From contig NZ_JABWRY020000001.1 in the NCBI RefSeq assembly GCF_014269205.2, forward strand, positions 3,410,001 to 3,474,000: a stretch of DNA of 64,000 bases, read 5' to 3'. Made by a program: the position numbers and the translations under genes. The notes under the pieces were generated by a model. It did no database searches. It had not been told where the DNA came from and was given only the letters and a program-made list of their open reading frames with translations. Numbering within the stretch: the first letter of the stretch is position 1; every line of letters begins with the position of its first letter. The DNA comes from Pseudomonas kermanshahensis. GTDB lineage: Bacteria; Pseudomonadota; Gammaproteobacteria; Pseudomonadales; Pseudomonadaceae. Positions 33,209-41,306 of this stretch are shown here, piece by piece.

Positions 33209-33979
33209 ATGCCCGTGTCGACGTTACAGCTCAAAGGCCTGTGTATCGAAGGGCGTGCTGGCGTGTTGGTGGACGACGTAGACCTGCAACTGCGCCGCGG
33301 TGAAGTCTGTGCCCTGGTCGGTCACAGCGGATCGGGCAAATCGCTCAGTTGCCTGGGCTTGCTTGACGTACTGCCGCCAGGCCTGCGCCGTACACGCGGC
33401 CAGTTGCTGCACGATGGCAAGCCATTGGCGGCCGATCAGGTGCGTGGGCAACTTGCCAGCCTGATCCTGCAGAACCCACGCAGTGCATTCAACCCTGTGC
33501 GCAACATGGCTAGCCATGCCCAGGAAACCCTGAAACTGCGAGGGGTCGTCGGCAGCGCTGCACGTACGCGCATGGATGAATGCCTGGAGGCCGTGGGGTT
33601 GGATGACCGCAGTCGGGTCCTGCAGTCGTTCGCGTTCCAGCTCAGCGGTGGCATGTTGCAGCGCATGATGATCGCCCTTGCGCTCATGGCCGAAAGCCCC
33701 TTTCTGCTGGCGGACGAGCCCACCAGCGACCTTGACGCCGTGAGCCAGGCGCGCTTTCTCGACCTGCTCATGAAACTGGTGCAACAGCACAAGCTTGGCG
33801 TGCTGCTGGTGACCCATGACATGGGGGTGGTTGCCCGCTGCGCCGACCATGTCACGGTGATGGAAGCGGGGCGCGTCGTCGAGCGGCAAACAGTGCATGG
33901 CCTGTTCGATCAACCAGCCAGCGCCACCGCCCGCACCCTGCTTGAAGCCCATCAGCTACTAAACGGGAGCCAGCCATGA
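33209..33979 (+). CDS. nikD: Nickel ABC transporter ATPase NikD
   Basis: A 256-residue ATPase. Walker A is GHSGSGKS near residue 38, the Q-loop LILQNPRSAFNP is typical of oligopeptide/nickel ATPases, the signature is LSGGMLQR and Walker B is FLLADEPTSDLD. It pairs with NikE. Its start directly follows the nikC stop (TGAATG) and its stop overlaps nikE by 4 bp. Confidence 0.9.
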   Translation: MPVSTLQLKGLCIEGRAGVLVDDVDLQLRRGEVCALVGHSGSGKSLSCLGLLDVLPPGLRRTRGQLLHDGKPLAADQVRGQLASLILQNPRSAFNPVRNMASHAQETLKLRGVVGSAARTRMDECLEAVGLDDRSRVLQSFAFQLSGGMLQRMMIALALMAESPFLLADEPTSDLDAVSQARFLDLLMKLVQQHKLGVLLVTHDMGVVARCADHVTVMEAGRVVERQTVHGLFDQPASATARTLLEAHQLLNGSQP

Positions 33980-34833
33980 GCCTGCTGCACGTTAACCAAC
34001 TCGGGCATGGCTACCGTTCCGGAGGGCTACTGAGCAGACGCGGCTGGCTGCAGGTGCTCGACGGCATTGAGCTTGAGCTGCAGCCCGGTGAGTCGCTCGG
34101 CCTGCTCGGCAGCAGCGGCAGCGGCAAGAGCACGCTTGCCCGGTTACTGCTGGGCCTGGAGAAACCCGCGTGTGGCCAGGTGACATTTGCCGGCCAAGAG
34201 GTCAGCCGACTGCGCGGCGGTGGGGCCCGTGCTTTCTTGCGCGCCGTTCAGTTGGTACTCCAGGACGCGCCCAGCGCGTTCAACCCGCAACGCAGCATCG
34301 GCTGGAGCATTGCCGAGCCGTTGCGTCACCTGAGCGAGCTGGACGAAGCTGCACGCAACGCCCGTACCGTGGAGCTACTAGAGCACATGGGCCTGCGCAG
34401 CGAGCATGCCGAGCGCCTGCCGCACCAATTCAGTGGCGGCCAGCTGCAGCGCGCCAATATCGCCCGCGCGCTGGCCATCTCACCCAAACTGGTGATACTG
34501 GACGAGGCCTTGTCAAACCTGGACCGGGTGTTGCAACTGCAACTGCTGCAGCGCCTGGATGCACTTCGACGCGAGCACGGCACCGCGTTCTTGCTGATCA
34601 CCCATGACCTGAGCCTGGTGCGCTACTTCTGCCAGCGGGTGGTCGTGTTGGACGCCGGGCGTATCATCGAGGAGCGTCAGATAGACGGTAGGCTTTCGTT
34701 CGATCACGCCGTTGGCAAGCAGCTACAGGCCGCAGTACTGCCGGTGCGGCCAACAATGCGCGAGCCTGAGGCAGGGTCGCCGGCCGCCTTGTCACCTGCG
34801 TCAGTTCGGGCGACGACTAGACTGAGTGTCTGA
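33976..34833 (+). CDS. nikE: Nickel ABC transporter ATPase NikE
   Basis: A 285-residue ATPase with Walker A GSSGSGKS, Q-loop LVLQDAPSAFNPQRSIGW, signature FSGGQLQR and Walker B LVILDEALSNLD. NikD and NikE form the heterodimeric motor. The C-terminal tail after about residue 245 is low in conservation and longer than in E. coli. It is the last gene of the operon; the antiporter follows after 72 bp. Confidence 0.9.
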   Translation: MSLLHVNQLGHGYRSGGLLSRRGWLQVLDGIELELQPGESLGLLGSSGSGKSTLARLLLGLEKPACGQVTFAGQEVSRLRGGGARAFLRAVQLVLQDAPSAFNPQRSIGWSIAEPLRHLSELDEAARNARTVELLEHMGLRSEHAERLPHQFSGGQLQRANIARALAISPKLVILDEALSNLDRVLQLQLLQRLDALRREHGTAFLLITHDLSLVRYFCQRVVVLDAGRIIEERQIDGRLSFDHAVGKQLQAAVLPVRPTMREPEAGSPAALSPASVRATTRLSV

Positions 34834-34905
34834 CCCAGTCGGTGGCTAGCAAAGCTGCCTGCCTGCGCCAGCCCCAGAGCCCGACGCCGTGGAGGCACTG
34901 CGCAC

Positions 34906-36252
34906 ATGAGCTTCATCGTCTGGGTGGCCATGCTCGGCGCAGTCTTGTTGCTGCTGGCGTTGACCTCCTCTTACCTGCGCTGGATCCCGGTCACGACCTC
35001 GGTCGTGTGCCTGGCCTTGGGCGTCGCGCTGGGCCCCGGTGGCCTCGGCTTGCTGCAACTCGAGCTGCCCGATGCGCACGGCTGGATGGAGCACCTGACC
35101 GAGGTCGCCGTGCTGTTTTCGCTGTTCGTCAGCGGCCTCAAGCTGCGCCTGCCGCTGAGCAGCCGCAGCTGGCGGGTGGCGGTTTTCCTGGCTGGGCCGG
35201 TCATGCTGGCTTGCATCGCCGGGGTCAGCTTGGTGCTGCATTACGGCCTGAACCTGGGCTGGGGGGTGTCGGTGTTGATTGGCGCCATCCTTGCCCCGAC
35301 CGATCCGGTGCTGGCCACCTTGGTCCAGGTCAATGACGCGCAGGACTACGACCGCGTGCGCTTCAGCCTGTCGGGTGAGGCAGGGCTCAACGATGGAGTC
35401 GCCTTTCCGTTCGTCATCCTGGGCTTGCTGCTTGTGCAGGGCGCAGCAGGCAGCCAATGGCTGACTGACTGGCTGTGGCAAGACGTGCTGTGGGCGGTGC
35501 CCGCCGGCTTGCTCAGTGGCTACTGGATGGGGCGCGGCCTAGGGCACCTGACCCTGTACCTGCGCACCCGGCACGAGGACAGCACCCTCTCGCCCAACGA
35601 CTACCTGGCGCTGGCGCTGATCGCGATGGCTTATGTGGTCGCCGACCTGATCCATGGCTATGGGTTTCTCGCCGTGTTCGCTGCCGGGCTGGGCCTGCGA
35701 CAGGCCGAAGTACACGCCAGCCCCACCCCACAAGCGCCTGCAGAACACCTTGTGCAGCCTGTGGTCGGCCACCAGCATGTCGCCCCGGAGCACGCGGTCA
35801 AAGGCGATATAGCCGCGCTGGAAGACACCCAGGTCGCAGCTGGCATCATGCTGGGCGACATGCTCTCGTTTGGTGGGCTTGTGGAGCGGGCGATGGAGGT
35901 GTTTCTGGTGACCTTGCTCGGTGTCGTGTTGATCGAGCACTGGGACTGGCGCGCACTGACCGTAGGCGCGGCGCTGTTCGTGTTCATTCGGCCATTGAGT
36001 ACGCTGATCATCCCAGGGCGTGGCCTGCTGGACCTTCGCCAGCGCGGCATGCTGGGCTGGTTCGGCATACGTGGTATCGGCAGCCTTTACTACCTGTTCT
36101 ACTCGGTAAACCACGGCCTGAGCGCCAGCGATGCCGCGGCCATCACCAACCTCACACTGTCGGTAGTGGCGCTGAGCATTGTCGTACATGGGTTAAGCGT
36201 GCAGCCTCTTCTGTCGCGTTATGAAGCAGGCCGAAAACGCCGTGACGGCTAG
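34906..36252 (+). CDS. CPA1-type cation/proton antiporter
   Basis: A 448-residue inner-membrane protein with about 12-13 helices. The ion-binding motif LAPTDPVLATLVQ is near residue 130 and GEAGLNDGVAFPF carries the conserved aspartate of the NhaP/CPA1 family. An acidic, His-rich soluble loop (HLVQPVVGHQHVAPEHAVKG) at about residues 285-310 separates two membrane blocks. It would exchange Na+ or K+ for H+. It lies 72 bp after nikE on the same strand but need not share its regulation. Confidence 0.83.
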   Translation: MSFIVWVAMLGAVLLLLALTSSYLRWIPVTTSVVCLALGVALGPGGLGLLQLELPDAHGWMEHLTEVAVLFSLFVSGLKLRLPLSSRSWRVAVFLAGPVMLACIAGVSLVLHYGLNLGWGVSVLIGAILAPTDPVLATLVQVNDAQDYDRVRFSLSGEAGLNDGVAFPFVILGLLLVQGAAGSQWLTDWLWQDVLWAVPAGLLSGYWMGRGLGHLTLYLRTRHEDSTLSPNDYLALALIAMAYVVADLIHGYGFLAVFAAGLGLRQAEVHASPTPQAPAEHLVQPVVGHQHVAPEHAVKGDIAALEDTQVAAGIMLGDMLSFGGLVERAMEVFLVTLLGVVLIEHWDWRALTVGAALFVFIRPLSTLIIPGRGLLDLRQRGMLGWFGIRGIGSLYYLFYSVNHGLSASDAAAITNLTLSVVALSIVVHGLSVQPLLSRYEAGRKRRDG

Positions 36253-36263
36253 CGTGACTCGGG

Positions 36264-36650
36264 TCAAGCACACAGCGCCGGCAGTTCGCTACGCAACAGT
36301 GCCGCAGCGGCGGGCTTTAGGAGGGAGGCATTCAGTGCATCGCGCTCAATCCACTTGCAAGCGACGATCTCATTCTTCGGGACCGGTTTATCCTGATCGT
36401 CCAGCTGAAGGGTAAAAATGTAATGGAGGGTGTTACCGACTTGCAGCGTGCACAGCGCCACCAGGCGCTCACGGCAAATCCCTGTTTCCTCTTTCAGCTC
36501 TCGGCTGGCGGCGTGCAACGGTGCCTCATTCGTGCCCACACCGCCCCCCGGAAAGCCCCATTTCCCGGCCTTTCTACGCACCAGGAGTATTTTGCCACTG
36601 CGAAAGCACAGCACCGTCGCTCTGCTCCTGAGGCTGCTCCTGTCAGACAT
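36264..36650 (-). CDS. Nudix hydrolase
   Basis: A 128-residue protein with the Nudix box GGGVGTNEAPLHAASRELKE followed by ETG, matching GX5EX7REUXEEXGU; the two glutamates for Mg are present. The sequence before it (KWGFPGGG) is the usual lead-in. It cleaves a nucleoside diphosphate linked to another moiety; the substrate is not fixed. It converges with the antiporter gene with an 11-bp gap. Confidence 0.85.
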   Translation of the reverse strand: MSDRSSLRSRATVLCFRSGKILLVRRKAGKWGFPGGGVGTNEAPLHAASRELKEETGICRERLVALCTLQVGNTLHYIFTLQLDDQDKPVPKNEIVACKWIERDALNASLLKPAAAALLRSELPALCA

Positions 36651-36852
36651 GTCTACCTCCTGCTTCCCGACACAACGCCCTGCGCTCGCAAGCGGCTAGC
36701 GTTATTCACTTGGATGCGAATATCGCGCCACTTTGAAAGCAGGCAACAAGCCTTGAGAAAGCGTGGCCTGGGCGGTAGTTCCGTTCGGCAGTAGAAGATT
36801 GTCCAGCGCTGTGGGCCAGCGCTGCACTTAGCGCTGGGTTGTGAGCACGCCG

Positions 36853-37212
36853 TTACGCGTCAGGGAGCGCTGCGATAATCGAAATTTCGACCAGCACGGC
36901 GGGGTCATACAATTTGGCTTGCACCGTTGCGCGCGCTGGCGCACACCCCTGCGGCAACCATTGATCCCACACCTGATTCATGCCCGCGAAGTCGGCATCG
37001 ATGTCTTTGAGGTAAAGGGTTGCGGACAAAATCCGTGTCTTGTCTGTGCCGGCCTGGTCGAGCAGTCGCTCGATGTTCTGCAAAGTTTCACGGGTTTGCT
37101 GCTGCACATCGCCCGCAAAATCGTTGGCAACCTCACCGGACAGGTACACGGTGCCTTGGTGCTTGACCACAAGGCTCATGCGAGCGTCAGTGTGCAGGCG
37201 TTCGATCGTCAT
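36853..37212 (-). CDS. RidA family protein
   Basis: A 119-residue YjgF/YER057c/RidA-type protein. It contains GTVYLSGEVANDFAGDVQQQ, the QTRETLQNIERLLDQAGTDK helix and ARATVQAKLYDPAVLVEISI, where the Arg in PARATV is the catalytic carboxylate anchor of enamine deaminases. It would hydrolyse reactive enamine/imine intermediates. An AT-rich promoter with TATATATAAAA is just upstream. The intergenic part to 36650 has a weak CAGCGCTG-rich hairpin and no gene. Confidence 0.85.
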   Translation of the reverse strand: MTIERLHTDARMSLVVKHQGTVYLSGEVANDFAGDVQQQTRETLQNIERLLDQAGTDKTRILSATLYLKDIDADFAGMNQVWDQWLPQGCAPARATVQAKLYDPAVLVEISIIAALPDA

Positions 37213-37368
37213 CTGAAATATCCTTATCTTGTTGTTATATATAAAAAAACGCTGTGAAGCATAGCGTAGGCGATTGCTGCATATGACGGGGACGATAAGT
37301 CTCGTCAGCTAGGCCCATTATCCACAATTGACGTTCAAGCTGTAGCCCGCTGGCTGACAGCGCAACAA

Positions 37369-38139
37369 TCAGCCCACCACCGGCTTCAACAACGCCTGCG
37401 CCTCGTAGAGCGGTGGCAGGTAGCGCAGCCGTATCTCGTCGACGCTCAACCGCGAGGCGTGGGTGGTGATCGTCAGGGTCGCCTTCAGCAGGCCGCTACG
37501 GTCCAGCAGCGGTACCCCCAGCACCCGCATGCCGATTTCGTATTCCTGGTCGACGATGCAGTAGCCCTGCTGGCGCACGCGCTGCAGCTCAGCTTCCAAC
37601 AGTACCCGGTCAGTCTGGGTATAGGGCGTGAGCGGACGGAGCGGGTTGCGTGAGAAGTAGTCATTGAGCGCGCCCCCCTCCAGCGCCGCCAGCCAGATTC
37701 GCCCGCCGGCGGTGCAGTACATCGGCACCCGCGAGCCGGGCCTGATCGACAACGAGGCGATGTGGCTGTAGCGGCTGCGCACCAGGTGGATGATTTCATC
37801 GCCGTCACGGGTGCCGACCGAGACATGCTCCTGGGTCTGCCGCGCCACCTGCTCGACGATGGGCCGCAGCATGCGCGGCAACTGCGCCGAGTCCACGTAG
37901 GCCTGGCCGATACGCAACGTCTTGGGCGTGAGCCAGTACTGGCGGCTGTCGGTGTCGGCAAAGCCTTCGTGTACCAACGTCAACAGGAAGCGGCGCGCGG
38001 CACTGGGGGTAAGGCCCGATTGCCTGGCTGCCTGCGGCACGGTCAGGCGTGGCTGATCGACGCTGAACAGCTGCATCAATGCCAGGCCTTTCTGCAAGCC
38101 CGCGATCAGGTCGCGGGGGTGGATATCGGGTTTGTCCAT
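37369..38139 (-). CDS. IclR family transcriptional regulator (PcaR/PobR-like)
   Basis: A 256-residue IclR regulator. The winged HTH is KGLALMQLFSVDQPRLTVPQ, then AARQSGLTPSAARRFLLTLV; the effector domain has GTRDGDEIIHLVRSRYSHIA and GLLKATLTITTHA. The group, typified by PcaR/PobR/CatR-like activators, usually controls aromatic or hydroaromatic catabolism. The start at 38139 (MDKPDIHPRD) has GGAG upstream; the frame is open further but that is a REP element. It is divergent from the shikimate-dehydrogenase-like gene, with an 8-bp dyad between them that may be its operator. Confidence 0.87.
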   Translation of the reverse strand: MDKPDIHPRDLIAGLQKGLALMQLFSVDQPRLTVPQAARQSGLTPSAARRFLLTLVHEGFADTDSRQYWLTPKTLRIGQAYVDSAQLPRMLRPIVEQVARQTQEHVSVGTRDGDEIIHLVRSRYSHIASLSIRPGSRVPMYCTAGGRIWLAALEGGALNDYFSRNPLRPLTPYTQTDRVLLEAELQRVRQQGYCIVDQEYEIGMRVLGVPLLDRSGLLKATLTITTHASRLSVDEIRLRYLPPLYEAQALLKPVVG

Positions 38140-38168
38140 GGGGGTTCTCCAGTGATGCGCGAGCCCGG

Positions 38169-38262
38169 GTAGGAGCAGCCTTGTGCTGCGAAGAGGCCGG
38201 TGGCAACACCCTCGATCTTCGCTGTTTTTACTGGCCTCTTCGCAGCACAAGGCTGCTCCTAC
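38169..38262. repeat. REP pair with perfect 30-bp inverted arms
   Basis: GTAGGAGCAGCCTTGTGCTG plus CGAAGAGGCC (38169-38198) and its exact reverse complement (38233-38262) flank 34 bp. The same element, with one arm mismatch, occurs at 54137-54230. It lies between iclR and the enzyme gene cluster. Confidence 0.8.
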
Positions 38263-38309
38263 AGTGAGGGAGCGTGTTTCTGACGGACATTTTTTGGTAT
38301 TACCCGCCA

Positions 38310-38334
38310 ATAATCGCTACCTGACTGCGATTAT
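38310..38334. promoter_or_regulatory. Dyad, putative IclR operator
   Basis: ATAATCGC-N9-GCGATTAT is a perfect 8-bp dyad 87 bp before the enzyme gene at 38421. It is a good candidate binding site of the divergent IclR regulator. Confidence 0.45.
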
Positions 38335-38420
38335 CGCACTACCCGCCCGGCAAGCGCATTTCCCCGCGCCCACTACCCCGTCACCCTTGCTGCACAACAA
38401 CAGCAAGCACGGAGGTCAGC

Positions 38421-39230
38421 ATGATTCGGGGTTCGACAGAACTGGTCGCCATCGTCGGTTCACCCATCGCCCAGGTGAAATCGCCTGAAAACTTCAACAC
38501 CTGGTTCGCCAGCAACGGCTGCGACCTGGCAATGCTCCCCATCGACCTGCAAGAAACTGCGCTGGAAGCCTTTGTCGGCAGCCTGCGCGGCTGGCAGAAC
38601 CTACGCGGATGCGTGGTCACCGTGCCTTACAAACAGGCACTGGCCGCACGCCTGGACGGCCTCAGCGCACGCGCCGCCGCACTGGGTTCGGTCAACGTGG
38701 TGCGCCGCCACAGTGACGGCCGCCTGCTCGGCGACAATGTCGACGGCGCAGGCTTTCTTGGCGCCGCACGCAAACAGGGCTTTCAACCGGCAGGCAAACG
38801 CGCGCTGGTGATTGGTTGTGGTGGGGTGGGCAGTGCAATTGCCTATGCACTGGGCGAAGCGGGCGTGCGCCAGATCATCCTCAGCGACCCCAGCGCTACC
38901 CGCGTTGGGGCGCTTTGCGAAGTACTCGGCACGGCCTTCCCCAGTCTCGAAATCGCCACCCACTACCGCTCGCTGGAAGCGTTCGACCTGGTGGTCAACG
39001 CGTCGCCGGTCGGCATGGGCAGCACCAATGAGTTGCCGCTGCCGGCGCCGATGCTGACAACCCTGCAACCCTCCACGTTGGTTGCCGACGTGGTCACCTC
39101 GCCAGAAATCACCCCGCTGTTGCAGCAGGCACGCGACCGGGGCTGTGCGATCCAGACTGGCCCGCAGATGGCCTTTGCCCAACTCGGCCACCTCGGCGCC
39201 TTCATGGGCGTCACCCCGCTGGAGATCTGA
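38421..39230 (+). CDS. Shikimate dehydrogenase-like protein (RifI2-type)
   Basis: A 269-residue NAD(P)-dependent dehydrogenase. Lys71 in VTVPYKQA and Asp108 in GDNVDGAG are the AroE catalytic pair; ALVIGCGGVGSAIAYAL is the cofactor site. The usual SPVAHSKSP opening is SPIAQVKSP. These changes resemble the RifI/RifI2 branch more than housekeeping AroE, and catabolic genes around it suggest it oxidises a quinate/shikimate-like or other hydroxylated ring. GGAGG precedes the ATG. It is the first gene of a plus-strand operon that includes two flavoproteins; the next gene starts 3 nt later. Confidence 0.82.
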   Translation: MIRGSTELVAIVGSPIAQVKSPENFNTWFASNGCDLAMLPIDLQETALEAFVGSLRGWQNLRGCVVTVPYKQALAARLDGLSARAAALGSVNVVRRHSDGRLLGDNVDGAGFLGAARKQGFQPAGKRALVIGCGGVGSAIAYALGEAGVRQIILSDPSATRVGALCEVLGTAFPSLEIATHYRSLEAFDLVVNASPVGMGSTNELPLPAPMLTTLQPSTLVADVVTSPEITPLLQQARDRGCAIQTGPQMAFAQLGHLGAFMGVTPLEI

Positions 39231-39233
39231 GCC

Positions 39234-40967
39234 ATGGCCACTACCGAACACGCGCAACCGGTGTACGACTTGGTGGTCCTCGGCAGTGGTGCCGGGGGCT
39301 TTGCCGCCGCCGCCACAGCTGCCAGCCTTGGCCTGAAAGTACTGGTCGTGGAGAAAGCCGACACTTTCGGCGGCACGTCGGCGATCTCCGGCGGTGCGGC
39401 GTGGGTGTATGGCACCGATCAAGCCCGTGCAGCCGGCGCCAAAGACTCCCCCGAAGCCATGCGCACCTACCTGAAAACCGTGATTGGTGGCGGCTACAAC
39501 GCACCGCTGATAGACGCCTTCATTGCACGCGGGCATGAAGCGCTGCGCTGGCTGGAGCGCCACACCGAACTGCGCTATGCCCTGCGCCCGCACTCGCCGG
39601 ATTATTACCCGGATGAGCCCGGCGCCACCCAGTTCGGCCGAGCACTGGAAATGGTCGAGTACGACGGCCGCCGCCTCGGCCCGCGCTTCAAAGACCTGAA
39701 AATGCCACCGCCGGGCATGCTGTTGTTCGGCGGGATGATGGTCAACCGCGTGGATATCCAGCATTTTCTTGGCCTGCGCAAATCACCACGCTCCCTGTGG
39801 CATTGCCTGAAGCTGATGGCACGCTATGCGTTGGACCGCCTTCGCCACCACCGTGGCACCCGCCTGACCACCGGCAATGCGCTGATTGCACGCCTGGCCA
39901 CCACGGCATTTGCCCACGGCACGCAACTGTGGCTGCGCAGCGAGGCTAAGGCGCTGATCGTCGAGCACGGCGCGGTGACCGGCGTGGTGGTGCAGCATGA
40001 AGGCCGGCGCGTGCAGGTGCGTGCGCGGGGTGGCGTGGTCTGCGCCATGGGCGGCTTCGCAGCCGGTGAACTGGCTGCCGCCTACCGCCCAGGCGTTAAT
40101 GCACCGCACCTGACCATGTCGCCGCCAACCAATGACGGCGCCGCGCTGCACCTGGGTGAAGCGGTGGATGCTGCCCACGGCGAGGGGCTGGCCGCCAACT
40201 TCTTCTGGGCCCCCGTTTCCGAGTTGCGCCATGCCAATGGTGAGCGCGAACGCTTCCCGCACCTGGTCACCGACCGTGCCAAACCGGGGGTGATCGCGAT
40301 CAACCCGGCCGGGCAGCGCTTCGTCAACGAGTCGAACTCCTACCATCACTTCGTGCAGACCATGTTCGCCAGCAACCTCACCACCTGCTGGCTGATCTGC
40401 GACGCCGAGGCCATGAACCGCTACGGCCTGGGCCTGGCACGCCCGAAACCTGTGAACAACGCGGCACTGATCGACGCCGGCTACCTGTACCGCGCCGACA
40501 CACCCCGCGCCCTGGCCGAGGCCATCGGCGTCGACCCTCAGGCATTGCAGGCGACGCTGGAGCGCTTCAACGCCGACGCCCGCAACGGCATCGACCGCGC
40601 ATTCGACAAAGGCGGCAACAGCTACAACCGCTACATGGGCGACCCGCATCACACGCCCAACCCCTGCCTCGCGCCCCTGGTCAAGGCGCCGTTCTACGCC
40701 ATCCAGCTCCACACCGGCGACCTCGGCTCGGCACGCGGCCTGGTGACCGACGCTCATGCCAACGTGCTCAACCGCGCCGGCACGCCGGTTGCCGGCCTTT
40801 ATGCAACGGGCAACGACATGAACTCATTGATGAACGGCACCTACCCCGGGCCAGGCATCACCCTTGGCCCTGCCCTCACCTTCGGCTGGATCGCCGCCAG
40901 TCATATTGCCAACCGCCTGCAGGCGCAGGCCCACCCTATGGAGACAAACGCATGTACTACGAACTGA
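39234..40967 (+). CDS. FAD-dependent oxidoreductase (3-ketosteroid dehydrogenase-like) 1
   Basis: A 577-residue flavoprotein of the succinate dehydrogenase/fumarate reductase flavoprotein superfamily. The FAD site GSGAGG is at residues 17-22 followed by VEKADTFGGTSAISGG. At the C-terminus YPGPGITLGPALTFG puts Tyr537 and Gly541 at the positions that stabilise the keto group in 3-ketosteroid Delta1-dehydrogenases. The enzyme probably desaturates a ring next to a ketone, or reduces an enone. It starts 3 nt after the dehydrogenase and overlaps NIPSNAP by 16 bp. The two other paralogues in the window have YPSGG at the same place. Confidence 0.85.
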   Translation: MATTEHAQPVYDLVVLGSGAGGFAAAATAASLGLKVLVVEKADTFGGTSAISGGAAWVYGTDQARAAGAKDSPEAMRTYLKTVIGGGYNAPLIDAFIARGHEALRWLERHTELRYALRPHSPDYYPDEPGATQFGRALEMVEYDGRRLGPRFKDLKMPPPGMLLFGGMMVNRVDIQHFLGLRKSPRSLWHCLKLMARYALDRLRHHRGTRLTTGNALIARLATTAFAHGTQLWLRSEAKALIVEHGAVTGVVVQHEGRRVQVRARGGVVCAMGGFAAGELAAAYRPGVNAPHLTMSPPTNDGAALHLGEAVDAAHGEGLAANFFWAPVSELRHANGERERFPHLVTDRAKPGVIAINPAGQRFVNESNSYHHFVQTMFASNLTTCWLICDAEAMNRYGLGLARPKPVNNAALIDAGYLYRADTPRALAEAIGVDPQALQATLERFNADARNGIDRAFDKGGNSYNRYMGDPHHTPNPCLAPLVKAPFYAIQLHTGDLGSARGLVTDAHANVLNRAGTPVAGLYATGNDMNSLMNGTYPGPGITLGPALTFGWIAASHIANRLQAQAHPMETNACTTN

Positions 40968-41272
40968 GAACCTACACCCTCGACCCACTGAAGATGGCCG
41001 ACTGGCTGGCCCTGTACCAAAGCCACGCGCTGGCGGTGCAGAGCGAGCACCTGGGCAAGCTGGTCGGTTTCTTTACCAGTGAATTCGGCGAGGTCAACCA
41101 AGTGGTGCACCTGTGGGCCTACACCAGCCTCGACGACCGCATGCAGCGCCGCGCGGCGATGGCGGCGGACCCGCGCTGGGCGGAGTTCTCGCAGCGCAAT
41201 CGCGAGCTGGGCGCAGTGTTACGGTTGCAGTCGCGGTTGATGCGGCCAACCGGCTTTTCGCCGCTGCAGTAA
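40952..41272 (+). CDS. NIPSNAP family protein
   Basis: A 106-residue NIPSNAP-domain protein (ferredoxin-like fold): MYYELRTYTLDPLKMADWLA at the start, LVGFFTSEFGEVNQVVHLWA in the middle. Such proteins often sit in catabolic operons, with small-molecule or quality roles that are not settled. GGAG precedes the ATG, which lies inside the end of the upstream flavoprotein gene, so translation is coupled. The next flavoprotein starts 34 bp downstream. Confidence 0.83.
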   Translation: MYYELRTYTLDPLKMADWLALYQSHALAVQSEHLGKLVGFFTSEFGEVNQVVHLWAYTSLDDRMQRRAAMAADPRWAEFSQRNRELGAVLRLQSRLMRPTGFSPLQ

Positions 41273-41306
41273 CTGACTGCCCCTCCAACCTGACCGGAGC
41301 CCCTCC

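Noticed and set aside
37369..38310. Longer form of the IclR1 protein starting at 38310
   Set aside because: The extra 57 codons are translated REP sequence; the start at 38139 has a GGAG site.
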